A stretch of 64,000 nt of DNA from Acidovorax sp. sif1233 (GTDB taxonomy: Bacteria > Pseudomonadota > Gammaproteobacteria > Burkholderiales > Burkholderiaceae_C), in assembly GCF_019218755.1 (NCBI RefSeq), contig NZ_JAHUWZ010000002.1:62001-126000 (forward strand). Reading direction: 5' to 3'. The notes below the pieces were generated by a model. It searched no databases and was not told where the DNA came from. It worked only from the letters and a program-made list of their open reading frames with translations. The translations under genes were made by a program, and so were the position numbers. Of this stretch, positions 7,112 to 16,237 are shown in pieces (within the stretch, counting starts at the first letter, position 1; every line of letters begins with the position of its first letter).

Positions 7112-10100
7112 GTGACCTTGCACATGACCACGCTGGCGGGCGGCAACGCCCTCAGCACCTTCCGCGCCCAGCAACTCCAACCCGCCCTGGAGGCCATCCA
7201 CCCCAAGATCAGCGGCATTGCAGCGCGCTTCGTGCACCTTGTCGCCACCGACGCGTCCCCCACGCCCGCCGACCATGAGCGCCTGGCCGCCCTGCTGACC
7301 TATGGCGACCCCTATGCGGGCCCCGCCGAGGGCACCGCCATCATCGTCACCCCCCGCCTGGGCACGCTGTCGCCCTGGGCGTCCAAGGCGACCGACATCG
7401 CCCGCAACTGCGGCATCGCCATCCGCCGCGTGGAGCGCATCACCGAATACCGCATCAGCCTCAAGGCCGGCCTGCTGGGCAAGGCGCCCGAGCTGACGGC
7501 CGAGCAACTGGCCCAGGTGGCCGCCCTGCTGCACGACCGCATGACCGAGTCCGTGGTGGCCGACCGCGCCGCCGCCGCCGCGCTGTTCACCGAACTGCAG
7601 CCCGCGCCCATGGAGCACGTCAACGTGCTCGGCGGTGGCCGCGCCGCGCTGGAGGCCGCCAACACCCGTTTCGGCCTGGCCCTGGCCGAGGACGAGATCG
7701 ACTACCTGGTCAACGCCTTCACGGGCCTGGCGCGCAACCCCACCGACGTGGAGCTGATGATGTTCGCCCAGGCCAACAGTGAACACTGCCGCCACAAGAT
7801 CTTCAACGCCCAGTTCACCATCGACGGCGTGGCGCAGGAAAAATCGCTGTTCGGCATGATTCGCAACACCCACCAGCTGGCGCCCCAGCACACGGTGATC
7901 GCGTATTCGGACAACGCCTCGGTCATGGAAGGCGGCGAGGTCGAGCGGTTCGTGGCCAAAATGGCCTCTACCGCTGATTCAGCGGGCGCTACCAGCTATC
8001 AAAAAAGTAGCGCCACCCAGCACGTGCTGATGAAGGTGGAAACGCACAACCACCCCACCGCCATCTCTCCCTTCCCGGGCGCATCCACCGGCGCGGGCGG
8101 CGAGATCCGCGACGAAGGCGCCACCGGGCGGGGCTCCAAGCCCAAGGCCGGCCTCACGGGGTTCACCGTGTCCAAGCTCTGGGGCAGCACGGTCGGCAAG
8201 CCCGAGCACATCGCCAGCCCGCTGCAGATCATGGTGGAAGGGCCCCTGGGTGGCGCGGCGTTCAACAACGAATTCGGCCGTCCCAACCTGGCGGGCTACT
8301 TCCGCGAGTACGAGCAGGAAGTCGTTGGCGTGCAGCGCGGCTACCACAAGCCCATCATGATCGCCGGCGGCGTGGGCGTGATCGACGCGGGCCTGACGAC
8401 AAAGATCGAGTTCCCCGCTGGCTCGCTGCTCATCCAGCTGGGCGGCCCCGGCATGCGCATCGGCATGGGCGGCAGTGCCGCCAGCTCCATGGCCAGTGGC
8501 ACCAACGCCGCCGAACTGGACTTCGACTCCGTGCAGCGCGGCAACCCCGAGATCGAGCGCCGCGCCCAGGAGGTCATCAACCACTGCTGGGCGCAGGGCG
8601 CCGCCAACCCCATCCTCGCCATCCACGACGTGGGTGCGGGCGGCCTCTCGAACGCCTTCCCCGAGCTCACGAACGACGCCGGCCGTGGCGCTCGCTTCGA
8701 CCTGCGCGCCGTGCCGCTCGAAGAATCGGGCATGGCGCCCAAGGAAATCTGGAGCAACGAAAGCCAGGAGCGCTACGTGCTGGCCATCGCGCCCGAGTCG
8801 CTGCCGCTGTTCAAGGCGTTCTGCGAGCGCGAGCGCTGCCCCTTCGCCGTGATCGGCACGGCCACCGAGGAACGCCAGCTGGTGCTGCAGGACACCGCCG
8901 TAGAGGCGGGCGACCAGAAGCTGCCGGTGGACATGCCCATGAACGTGCTGCTGGGCAAGCCGCCCAAGATGCACCGCGACGTGGCCACGGTGCAGCGCCA
9001 GTTCGCGCCCATCGATCTGACCGGCGTCCCGCTGCAAAAGGCCGTGATCGACGTGCTGGCCCATCCCACGGTGGCGTCCAAGCGTTTTCTCATCACCATC
9101 GGCGACCGCACCGTGGGCGGCCTGTCGCACCGCGACCAGATGGTCGGCCCCTGGCAGGTGCCGGTGGCGGACTGCGCGGTGACGCTGGCCGACTACAAGG
9201 GCTTTGCGGGCGAGGCGATGAGCATGGGCGAGCGCACGCCGCTGGCCGCGATCAACGCACCCGCATCGGGCCGCATGGCCGTGGCCGAGGCCATCACCAA
9301 CCTGCTGGCGGCGCCTATCGAGCTGCCGCGTGTGAAGCTGTCCGCCAACTGGATGGCCGCGTGTGGCGAGCCCGGCGAAGACGCTGCCTTGTACGAGACC
9401 GTGAAGGCCGTGGGCATGGAGCTGTGCCCGGCGCTGGGCGTCTCCATCCCCGTGGGCAAGGACAGCCTGTCGATGCGCACGCAGTGGAACGACGGCAGCG
9501 ACAAGAAAAAGGTCACGTCCCCCGTGAGCCTGATCGTGAGCGCGTTCGCGTCGCTCTCCGACGTGCGCGGCACGCTCACGCCCCAGCTCGATGCCACCGA
9601 GGATGACACCACCCTGGTGCTGATCGATCTGGGCAAGGGCCAGAACCGCATGGGCGGCAGCATCCTGGGCCAGACGCTGGAACAAAGCGGCGACGTGGTG
9701 CCCGACGTGGACGATCCGCAGGACCTGGTGAACCTGGTCAACGCCGTGAACGCGCTGCGCGCCAAGGGCCATGTCCTGGCCTACCACGACCGCAGCGACG
9801 GCGGCCTGCTGGCGGCGGCGGCCGAGATGGCCTTTGCGGGCCATGTGGGCGTGGCGCTCAATGTGGACATGCTCGTGACCGAAGGCGACGGCATCAGCGA
9901 CAGCCGCATGGAGACCGGGGATGCCAAGAACTGGGCGCAGCAGGTCAGCGCGCGCCGCGAGGAGCTCACGCTCAAGGCCCTGTTCAACGAAGAACTGGGC
10001 GTGCTGCTGCAGGTGCGCACCGCAGAGCGCAACGATGTGATGCAGGTGCTGCGCGAGCACGGCCTGTCCAGATTCAGCCACTTTGTCGGCAAGACGCGTC

Positions 10101-11119
10101 CGCAATCGTCGGGCATCGACGCCGGCAAGGGCGAGCTGCAGGTCTGGCGCGATGCCAAGGCCGTGTTCAGCGCCAAGCTCACCGACCTGCACCAGGTGTG
10201 GGATGCCGTGAGCTGGAAAATCTGCCAGCAGCGCGACAACCCCGCGACCGCGGACTCCGAGCACGCCGCCGCGGGCGCGGCCGCCGACCCCGGGATGCAC
10301 GTGCACCTCACGTTCGACGCGGCCGACAACGTGGCGGCGCCGTTCCTGAACCTGGCCAAACCCCGGGTCGCGATCCTGCGCGAGCAGGGCGTCAATTCGC
10401 ACATCGAGATGGCCTACACCTTCACCGAGGCCGGCTTCGAGGCCTACGACGTGCACATGACCGACCTGCAGACCGGCCGCGTCAAGCTCGAAGACTTCAA
10501 GGGCGTGGTCGCCTGCGGCGGCTTCAGCTACGGCGACACGCTGGGGGCCGGCATCGGCTGGGCGCGCAGCATCACCTTCAACCCCGTGCTGGCCGAGCAG
10601 TTCCAGGGCTTCTTCGGCCGCACCGACACCTTTGGCCTCGGGGTGTGCAACGGATGCCAGATGTTTGCCGAGCTGGCGGACATCATCCCGGGCGCGCAGG
10701 ACTGGCCACGCTTCACCACCAACCAGAGCGAGCGCTTCGAGGCCCGCCTGTCGATGGTGGAGGTGCTGGAGTCTCCCAGCCTGTTCTTCGCGGGCATGGC
10801 GGGCAGCCGCCTGCCGATCGCCGTGGCGCACGGCGAGGGCTATGCCAACTTCAAGTACCGCGGCAACGCCGGCGCGGCCATCGCCGCGATGCGTTTCGTG
10901 GACAACTACGGCGCGCCCACCGAGCAATACCCGTTCAACCCGAACGGCAGCACGGGTGGCATGACCGGCGTGACCACGGCGGACGGCCGTTTCACGGCCA
11001 TCATGCCGCACCCCGAGCGCGTGTTCCGCAACGTGCAGATGAGCTGGACCTCGGGCGACCGCAGCGAACTCAGTCCCTGGATGCGCATCTGGCGCAATGC
11101 CCGCAAGTGGGTGGGGTGA
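7112..11119 (+). CDS. purL: Phosphoribosylformylglycinamidine synthase (FGAM synthase), large single-chain form
   Basis: A 1335-aa enzyme for the fourth step of purine synthesis: FGAR plus glutamine and ATP gives FGAM. It has an N-terminal PurS-like region, two AIR-synthase-like halves with [16 protein letters not shown] and [14 protein letters not shown], and a C-terminal glutamine amidotransferase with nucleophile Cys in GVCNGCQMF and His-Glu in [13 protein letters not shown] start at 7112 ([11 protein letters not shown]) was chosen because it fits the family N-terminus; the ATG at 7124 is the alternative. About residues 283-300 ([18 protein letters not shown]) are encoded by a family-1 palindromic repeat copy just before the catalytic motif, in a loop that is variable among PurL proteins. 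The reading frame is intact across it. Confidence 0.96.
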   Translation: MTLHMTTLAGGNALSTFRAQQLQPALEAIHPKISGIAARFVHLVATDASPTPADHERLAALLTYGDPYAGPAEGTAIIVTPRLGTLSPWASKATDIARNCGIAIRRVERITEYRISLKAGLLGKAPELTAEQLAQVAALLHDRMTESVVADRAAAAALFTELQPAPMEHVNVLGGGRAALEAANTRFGLALAEDEIDYLVNAFTGLARNPTDVELMMFAQANSEHCRHKIFNAQFTIDGVAQEKSLFGMIRNTHQLAPQHTVIAYSDNASVMEGGEVERFVAKMASTADSAGATSYQKSSATQHVLMKVETHNHPTAISPFPGASTGAGGEIRDEGATGRGSKPKAGLTGFTVSKLWGSTVGKPEHIASPLQIMVEGPLGGAAFNNEFGRPNLAGYFREYEQEVVGVQRGYHKPIMIAGGVGVIDAGLTTKIEFPAGSLLIQLGGPGMRIGMGGSAASSMASGTNAAELDFDSVQRGNPEIERRAQEVINHCWAQGAANPILAIHDVGAGGLSNAFPELTNDAGRGARFDLRAVPLEESGMAPKEIWSNESQERYVLAIAPESLPLFKAFCERERCPFAVIGTATEERQLVLQDTAVEAGDQKLPVDMPMNVLLGKPPKMHRDVATVQRQFAPIDLTGVPLQKAVIDVLAHPTVASKRFLITIGDRTVGGLSHRDQMVGPWQVPVADCAVTLADYKGFAGEAMSMGERTPLAAINAPASGRMAVAEAITNLLAAPIELPRVKLSANWMAACGEPGEDAALYETVKAVGMELCPALGVSIPVGKDSLSMRTQWNDGSDKKKVTSPVSLIVSAFASLSDVRGTLTPQLDATEDDTTLVLIDLGKGQNRMGGSILGQTLEQSGDVVPDVDDPQDLVNLVNAVNALRAKGHVLAYHDRSDGGLLAAAAEMAFAGHVGVALNVDMLVTEGDGISDSRMETGDAKNWAQQVSARREELTLKALFNEELGVLLQVRTAERNDVMQVLREHGLSRFSHFVGKTRPQSSGIDAGKGELQVWRDAKAVFSAKLTDLHQVWDAVSWKICQQRDNPATADSEHAAAGAAADPGMHVHLTFDAADNVAAPFLNLAKPRVAILREQGVNSHIEMAYTFTEAGFEAYDVHMTDLQTGRVKLEDFKGVVACGGFSYGDTLGAGIGWARSITFNPVLAEQFQGFFGRTDTFGLGVCNGCQMFAELADIIPGAQDWPRFTTNQSERFEARLSMVEVLESPSLFFAGMAGSRLPIAVAHGEGYANFKYRGNAGAAIAAMRFVDNYGAPTEQYPFNPNGSTGGMTGVTTADGRFTAIMPHPERVFRNVQMSWTSGDRSELSPWMRIWRNARKWVG
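7958..8010 (+). repeat. Family-1 palindromic repeat, copy inside purL
   Basis: This matches the dispersed 55-bp element (ATGGCCTC, central palindrome, GCTACCAGCTATC, A-run, TAG). The centre CCGCTGA-T-TCAGCGG is still a perfect palindrome although its sequence differs from other copies, which suggests compensatory change. It is translated in frame. Confidence 0.75.
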
Positions 11120-11135
11120 CGTAGCACATCCTGCG

Positions 11136-11210
11136 GAGTCGCTTCGCGCCTTCCCCCTTCTCTCAATGGCTTGCCCTGCGGGAAGGGGCGCAGCCGGTGC
11201 ACGCCCGCAA
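11136..11210 (-). repeat. Family-2 intergenic repeat, degenerate copy after purL
   Basis: GTCGCTTCGCGCCTTCCCCC and a later GGTGCAC match the reverse orientation of the family-2 element, but the middle is divergent. It lies between convergent purL and the methyltransferase gene and could act as a terminator. The rest of the 204-bp gap shows only GC-rich sequence. Confidence 0.5.
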
Positions 11211-11323
11211 AGCGCCGCATACGCAGCTTGGCGGCCCTTGCACGGCTGCACGGGCGTTTGGGCTGCGCGGGCCCGGCGGGCTGCTGGCGGCGCTGTCGCG
11301 CCGGGCTGCCCGGCAAGTCCTGC

Positions 11324-12013
11324 TCAGGCCACTGCAGGGGCGCGCTGATACACCAGCAGCCGCCCTTTGTACGCCGGAACATCGGCCAGCGCGGGGTGGT
11401 CCAGGCGCTCTTCCACCACGTCAAAACGCAGCGCGGCCATCTGCTTGCTGAAGGCGGAGCGGTTGCCGCGGTTGGGGTCCACGATCCAGATCTGCGCGCT
11501 TTCGGCCGCATGGCGGTCGAGGAAGTTGGCCAGGCTGCCTCGTGCGTCGCGCTCGTACAGGACGTCGCTGCCCATGATGAGGTCGAACCGGCCTTGCACA
11601 TCGGCGCAGGTGTCGGTCAAGTCGGCTCCCCATTGCCCGGTGCGGTACTTGAGCGGCGACATGCCGTTGAGCCGCACGTTCTCCAGCAGGAAGGCCGATG
11701 CCAGGGGGTGGCAGTCGCTGGCGGTCACGTCCACGCCGCGCCGGTGGCACACCAGGCTGGCCAGGGCCAGGCCGCAGCCGATCTCCAGCACGCGCTCGCC
11801 GCTTCGCAGGGGGCGGCTGGCCATGCGGTGCGCCAGCTGGGCCCCCGATGGCCACAGCAGGCCGAACAGCGGCCAGGCGGCGGAAGAGATGCCCAGCGCT
11901 TCGGCGGCACCCTCCGGGTCGGAAAACTGCTGCTTGTCCAGGAGCGAGCGGATGATCAGGTCTGCCGCGCCGGTGATGGCGATGTCTTCTTGCTTGGTCA
12001 GGTAGCCGGGCAT
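11324..12013 (-). CDS. Class I SAM-dependent methyltransferase (Methyltransf_16-like)
   Basis: A 229-aa protein with a Rossmann SAM-binding motif VLEIGCGLALASLV (about residue 79), an acidic motif-II region VTASDCHPLA and DLIMGSDVLYERD (motif IV). These resemble the nicotinamide-N-methyltransferase-like / protein-lysine methyltransferase family (METTL20/21-type). The substrate cannot be read from the sequence. The frame is open upstream, but MPGYLTKQED at 12013 was chosen as start because earlier codons are low-complexity. It lies convergent with purL and divergent from the DUF808 gene. Confidence 0.75.
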   Translation of the reverse strand: MPGYLTKQEDIAITGAADLIIRSLLDKQQFSDPEGAAEALGISSAAWPLFGLLWPSGAQLAHRMASRPLRSGERVLEIGCGLALASLVCHRRGVDVTASDCHPLASAFLLENVRLNGMSPLKYRTGQWGADLTDTCADVQGRFDLIMGSDVLYERDARGSLANFLDRHAAESAQIWIVDPNRGNRSAFSKQMAALRFDVVEERLDHPALADVPAYKGRLLVYQRAPAVA

Positions 12014-12261
12014 GGCATGGGCGTGAAGCCCGTGCAGGGGGACAAGCCCCGGGGACCCCAAAGTGGTGGGTGAGGGCGCGAGTATGCGCCTTGCGCGCCG
12101 CAGCCCCCGTGGCGGGCCGCGAGGAGGGCACGGCGACGGCCTGCGCAAAAGGCTCCCGGGGCCGGGGGGCGGGCGCAAACGAAGACTGTGCGTTGCTATA
12201 GTCCAGCCCACGCGCGGCGGCACGCATGCCGCCTTTTCCATTGCTATCTCAAGGACTTCCC

Positions 12262-13251
12262 ATGGCCTCTGGCAGCCTGCTTGCCCTGTTGGACGACATC
12301 GCCACCATCCTCGACGACGTGGCCCTGATGACCAAGGTGGCCGCCAAGAAGAGCGCGGCCATGGCGGACGACGTCTCGGTCATGACGAAGGTGGCCGCCC
12401 AGAAGACGGCCGGCGTGTTGGGCGACGACCTGGCCCTCAATGCCCAGCAGGTCACGGGGGTGCGCGCCGAGCGCGAGATTCCGGTGGTGTGGGCCGTGGC
12501 CAAGGGGTCGTTCATCAACAAGGTGATCCTGGTGCCCGCGGCCTTGCTGATCAGCGCGTTCGCGCCCTGGGCCGTGACGCCGCTGCTCATGATTGGCGGT
12601 GCCTTCCTGTGCTTTGAAGGCTTTGAAAAAGTGGCCCACAAGCTGCTGCACGCCCCCCACGAAGACGCCGCCGAGCATGAAAGCCATGTGCTGGCCAATG
12701 CCAACCCCGCGGTGGACCTGGTGGCGTTCGAGAAGGACAAGATCAAGGGCGCGGTGCGCACCGACTTCATCCTGTCGGCAGAGATCATCGCCATCACGCT
12801 GGGGACCGTGGCGTCGGCGCCGTTTGTGCAGCAGGTCACCGTGCTGTCGGGCATCGCGGTCATCATGACCATCGGCGTATATGGCCTGGTGGCCGGCATC
12901 GTCAAGCTCGACGACCTGGGCCTGTGGCTGAACGGCAAGGCCAGCGCCCTGGCCAGGGCGGTGGGCTCGGGCATCCTGCGGGCCGCGCCGTGGCTCATGA
13001 AGGGCCTGTCCGTGGCGGGCACCGCCGCCATGTTCCTCGTGGGCGGCGGCATTCTGGTGCATGGCGTGCCCGCGCTGCACCATGCGGTGGATGCCGCTGG
13101 CGAGGCCGCCGCGCAATGGCCGGTGGGCGCCCTCTGGCATGTGCTGGTGCCCAACCTGCTCAACGCGGTGGTCGGCATCGTGGCGGGAGGCTTGGTGCTC
13201 GCAGCCGTCACGCTGGTGCAGCGCCTGCGCGGGAAATCCGCCGCGCATTGA
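12262..13251 (+). CDS. DUF808 (YedI-like) inner-membrane protein
   Basis: A 329-aa protein starting [20 protein letters not shown], with the duplicated [13 protein letters not shown] / [13 protein letters not shown] segment that defines DUF808. Four or more membrane segments follow, from about residue 88 to the C-terminus. AAGGA lies 6 nt before the ATG. Function is unknown; the E. coli homologue YedI is an inner-membrane protein. The 248-bp region upstream is shared with the divergent methyltransferase and contains TATAGT at 12197-12202 without a good -35. Confidence 0.88.
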   Translation: MASGSLLALLDDIATILDDVALMTKVAAKKSAAMADDVSVMTKVAAQKTAGVLGDDLALNAQQVTGVRAEREIPVVWAVAKGSFINKVILVPAALLISAFAPWAVTPLLMIGGAFLCFEGFEKVAHKLLHAPHEDAAEHESHVLANANPAVDLVAFEKDKIKGAVRTDFILSAEIIAITLGTVASAPFVQQVTVLSGIAVIMTIGVYGLVAGIVKLDDLGLWLNGKASALARAVGSGILRAAPWLMKGLSVAGTAAMFLVGGGILVHGVPALHHAVDAAGEAAAQWPVGALWHVLVPNLLNAVVGIVAGGLVLAAVTLVQRLRGKSAAH

Positions 13252-13270
13252 CAAGGGCAGGCCGTTTTTC

Positions 13271-13284
13271 TTGATGTATGTCTA
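13271..13284 (+). promoter_or_regulatory. Possible FNR/Anr-type half-perfect box upstream of the OmpW gene
   Basis: TTGATGTATGTCTA matches 8 of 10 informative positions of TTGAT-N4-ATCAA. E. coli ompW is regulated by FNR, so the site is plausible, but the right half is imperfect. Confidence 0.25.
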
Positions 13285-13387
13285 AGGGTTAATACGAGGG
13301 GCTTGAGATAGGGCAAGGCCGGTCGAGGGGCATGGCGGTTCAATGGATGCACGGGGGTCGTCCCCGTCCAACCGATGTGAAATCACC

Positions 13388-13978
13388 ATGAAAAAGAACC
13401 TGCTGGCAGTAGCCGCCCTCTGCGCCCTGGCTTCCGGCGCCGCCCTGGCGCAACAGGCTGAAGGACCCTGGATGGTCCGCGCGCGCGCCGTGCACCTGGA
13501 CAGTGCCAACAAGGACAGCACGCCCCTGGGCCTGACCATCAACGACAAGACCATCCCCGAAGTCGATGTCACGTACTTCTTCAACAAGAACATCGCGGCC
13601 GAACTGATCCTGACCGTGCCGCAAAAGCACACGCTGAGCGCCTCCGGCACGGCCATCGGCTCGCTCAAGCACCTGCCGCCCACGCTGCTGCTGCAATACC
13701 ACTTCGATGCACCCGGCTTCAAGCCCTATGTGGGCGCGGGCCTGAACTACACGCGCTTTTCCGGCGTGAAGCTGCCCGCCGGCGTGGACATTGACCGCAA
13801 CAGCTTCGGCCCCGCGCTGCAGGTGGGCGTGGACATTCCGCTGCAGAAGAATCTGTACCTCAACTTCGACCTGAAGAAGGTCTTCATCAAGACCGACGTG
13901 ACGGCAGGCGGCGCCAAGCTGGGCACCTTCAAGGCAGACCCCGTGCTGGTGGGCGTGGGCCTGGGCTGGAGGTTCTAG
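13388..13978 (+). CDS. ompW: OmpW-family outer-membrane protein
   Basis: A 196-aa protein with a clear signal peptide (MKKNLLAVAALCALASGAALA, cleavage before QQAEG). The mature part has alternating hydrophobic beta-strands, PEVDVTYFFNKNIAAEL and PPTLLLQYHF, a DPVLVGVGLGWRF C-terminus ending in Phe, and no Cys. This is the eight-stranded OmpW barrel, which forms a hydrophobic channel in the outer membrane. Length matches the family. The ATG at 13388 was chosen because the signal peptide begins there; the frame is open 45 bp upstream. Confidence 0.92.
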   Translation: MKKNLLAVAALCALASGAALAQQAEGPWMVRARAVHLDSANKDSTPLGLTINDKTIPEVDVTYFFNKNIAAELILTVPQKHTLSASGTAIGSLKHLPPTLLLQYHFDAPGFKPYVGAGLNYTRFSGVKLPAGVDIDRNSFGPALQVGVDIPLQKNLYLNFDLKKVFIKTDVTAGGAKLGTFKADPVLVGVGLGWRF

Positions 13979-13984
13979 CCAGGC

Positions 13985-14085
13985 TCCCCCTGAGGCGCTT
14001 CGCGCCTTCCCCCTGAGGGGGACGCCTGCGGTGGACCGGCAAAGCCGGATCCACGGTGGCGCTCGCGTTGACGGTGCGCCAGTTT
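13985..14085 (-). repeat. Family-2 intergenic repeat, between ompW and the LysE gene
   Basis: A reverse-orientation copy carrying CCCCCTGAG, GCGCTTCGCGCC, a CCCCCTGAGGGGG hairpin, CCGGCAAAGCCGG and CCACGGTG, ending GCGCCAGTTTT. It fills nearly all of the gap between two convergent genes, consistent with a terminator role. Confidence 0.75.
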
Positions 14086-14103
14086 TCATCGGCTATGACG
14101 GAT

Positions 14104-14736
14104 CTACGTCCGTCGGTAGAAGGCCAGCGATCCGGCCAGGGCCAGCAGCGCGCCGCCGCAGCAGCGGTCCAGCCACAGCACCGCGCGGCGGTGCAGCAGC
14201 TTGACGGCGCGCGCCCCGATGACGGCGTAGGCCAGCATCACGGCGAAGTCCAGGCCCGCGAACACGGCTGCAATGGCGGCGTACTGCGGCCATTGTGGTG
14301 CGCTGGCATCGATGAATTGCGGCATCAGCGCCGAGCAGAACAGGTATCCCTTGGGGTTGGTCACCGCGACCAGGAAAGAGCGCGTGAAGATGCCGCGCGG
14401 CGTGGCCGCAGGCCCGGCGGCCGCGCCGTCCGCTGCGGCCAGGTCCAGCCCACCCTGCGAGCGCAGCAGCCGCAACCCCAGCCAGGCCAGGTAGGCCGCG
14501 CCCAGCCACTTCACCACCGAAAACCAGAACTCGGACGCCGCCAGCAGCGCGCCCAGGCCCAGCGCCACGGCACCGACCAGCACAAAATCCGACGCCACGG
14601 CGCCCAGCATGCCGGGCAGCGACCGGCGCACGCCATAGCGCGATCCGTTGGCCAGCGCCAGCAGCACCGTGGGGCCGGGCGTGGCGATGGCCACCAGGGC
14701 CACCAGCGAGAAGACCAGCAGGGTCGCGAGCGTCAT
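14104..14736 (-). CDS. LysE/RhtB-family amino-acid exporter
   Basis: A 210-aa membrane protein starting MTLATLLVFSLVALVAIATPGPTVLLALANG. The ATPGP motif near residue 20 and NPKGYLFCSALMPQF near residue 127 are signatures of LysE-type exporters. Five to six hydrophobic segments are visible. Members export basic amino acids, homoserine/threonine or other metabolites; the substrate here is unknown. Its ATG overlaps the stop codon of the upstream DUF1272 gene (ATGA), implying translational coupling. Confidence 0.88.
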   Translation of the reverse strand: MTLATLLVFSLVALVAIATPGPTVLLALANGSRYGVRRSLPGMLGAVASDFVLVGAVALGLGALLAASEFWFSVVKWLGAAYLAWLGLRLLRSQGGLDLAAADGAAAGPAATPRGIFTRSFLVAVTNPKGYLFCSALMPQFIDASAPQWPQYAAIAAVFAGLDFAVMLAYAVIGARAVKLLHRRAVLWLDRCCGGALLALAGSLAFYRRT

Positions 14737-14981
14737 GCCATCACCCCGCAGCCCTGGGGCTTGAGCACCCGCTCGGTGGATGCGGGGTATTTCGCCAGCC
14801 TGGAGGAGGGCCGGCGCGGGCGCTGCACGAGGTCGCCCCCGCAGTTGGGGCACACGTGGCCCAGCCGGGCGCCGGCGCAGTCGCTGCAGAACGTGCACTC
14901 GAAGGTGCAGATGCGCGCGTTGGTGGCATCGGGCGGCAGGTCCTTGTCGCAGCATTCGCAGTTGGGGCGCATCTGAAGCAT
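14733..14981 (-). CDS. DUF1272 cysteine-rich small protein (zinc-ribbon-like)
   Basis: An 82-aa protein with the family signature MLQMRPNCECCDKDLPPDAT and seven further cysteines in ICTFECTFCSDCA and CPNCGG, which suit one or two zinc sites. Family function is unknown. AAGGA precedes the ATG by 8 nt. The stop codon overlaps the LysE start by 4 nt, so the two are probably one operon. Confidence 0.9.
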   Translation of the reverse strand: MLQMRPNCECCDKDLPPDATNARICTFECTFCSDCAGARLGHVCPNCGGDLVQRPRRPSSRLAKYPASTERVLKPQGCGVMA

Positions 14982-15308
14982 GGCAGGGTCCTTGTGAGAA
15001 GTCCGTGGGAAGGGCGAGCGTATGCCGGGCGCGCGCCGTTCACAAGGTACAGATGGACCCGTGCCGGGCAGTACACCCCGTCCGCGGCGGCCCCTGGCGG
15101 CTGCGCCGCCGGCTTCCGCACCCGAAGGCCCGCGCGCGCCATGGGGATTTGGCCTACACACGGCGCCATCGGCTCGGCTCACAATGGCGGATGCGGTGGG
15201 GCTTCGCGCCCTTGCCTGGGTACGTGGCAGCCTGGCGGGCATTGGGCTCCCGGGACGGCCCCGTCGGACAGAACCAGCGGCATTGCCGCGCAAGACGTTT
15301 CAAGACCC
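14982..15308. other. Divergent intergenic region DUF1272 / egtD
   Basis: A 327-bp GC-rich gap. Short open frames exist on both strands but have arginine/alanine-rich, low-complexity translations typical of GC-rich shadows, and none has a ribosome site. It presumably carries divergent promoters, but no hexamer pair stands out. Confidence 0.5.
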
Positions 15309-16229
15309 ATGCCTTTGCCCAGCCCCAACGACGACATCACGCGTGGCCTGAACCAGCGGCCCGCGAGCATTTCCCCCAAGTATTTCTACGACCAGCACGG
15401 CTCGCAGCTGTTCGAGGAAATCACCCGCCTGCCCGAGTACTACCCCACGCGCACCGAAACCGCCCTCATGCAGCAGCATGCGGCCGACATCGCGCAGGCC
15501 GTGGGCACGGGGCGCACGCTGGTGGAGCTGGGGGCTGGCAACTGCCAGAAGGCGCGCACGCTGTGCCGGCTGGTGCAGCCCGCGTGCTTCGTCGGCGTGG
15601 ATATCTCGGCGGAATTCCTGCAGGCGGCGGTGCGGGGCCTGCGCGACGATTTTCCGGGGCTGGACGCGCGGGCCGTGGGCGGCGACATGACCCAGGGCGT
15701 GGCCCTGCCCGAGGACATTCCGCGCACGGGACGGCTGGTGTTCTACCCGGGCTCGTCCATCGGCAACTTCGACCCGCCGCACGCGCTGGATTTGCTGGCC
15801 CACATGCGCGAGCTGATCGACGATGACGGCGGCCTGCTCATCGGCATCGACCTGCCCAAGGACGTGGAGGTGCTGGAGGCGGCCTACGACGACGCCGCCG
15901 GCGTGACCGCCGCCTTCAACCGCAATGTGCTGCGGCATGTGAATCGATTGATCGGCAGCGATTTCGATGTGGACCAGTGGCGGCACCGGGCGTTCTTCAA
16001 CCCGGGCGAGTCGCGCATCGAGATGCACCTGGAAGCGATGGCTGACTCCGAGGTGCGCTGGCCCGGTGGCGGGCGCAGGTTCGACCAGGGCGAACGCATC
16101 CACACCGAAAACAGCTACAAGTACCCGCTGCACGTGTTCACCGACATGCTGGCGCGCGCAGGCTTCTCGCAGGCCCAGGCGTGGACGGACGACCGTGGCT
16201 GGTTTGCCGTGGTGCACGCCAGACCCTGA
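15309..16229 (+). CDS. egtD: L-histidine N-alpha-methyltransferase
   Basis: A 306-aa enzyme that trimethylates histidine to hercynine with three SAM, the first step of ergothioneine synthesis. The N-terminus has the family sequence SPKYFYDQHGSQLFEEITRLPEYYPTRTE, given here only by its ends (residues 22-50: SPKYFYD to PTRTE). The SAM-binding motif is LVELGAGNCQKA and the substrate-site segment is FYPGSSIGNFDP. Length is typical. The frame is open far upstream, but the ATG at 15309 begins at MPLPSPNDD, close to the family start. It is followed 8 nt later by egtB. Confidence 0.95.
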   Translation: MPLPSPNDDITRGLNQRPASISPKYFYDQHGSQLFEEITRLPEYYPTRTETALMQQHAADIAQAVGTGRTLVELGAGNCQKARTLCRLVQPACFVGVDISAEFLQAAVRGLRDDFPGLDARAVGGDMTQGVALPEDIPRTGRLVFYPGSSIGNFDPPHALDLLAHMRELIDDDGGLLIGIDLPKDVEVLEAAYDDAAGVTAAFNRNVLRHVNRLIGSDFDVDQWRHRAFFNPGESRIEMHLEAMADSEVRWPGGGRRFDQGERIHTENSYKYPLHVFTDMLARAGFSQAQAWTDDRGWFAVVHARP

Positions 16230-16237
16230 GGGCCCGT

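Noticed and set aside
7979-11251. 1090-codon open frame antisense to purL
   Set aside because: Low-complexity His/Arg/Ala/Gly translation without motifs, opposite an intact PurL.
14982-15308. Short open frames in the DUF1272/egtD gap
   Set aside because: Arg/Ala/Pro-rich translations, no ribosome site and no sequence resembling a protein family.
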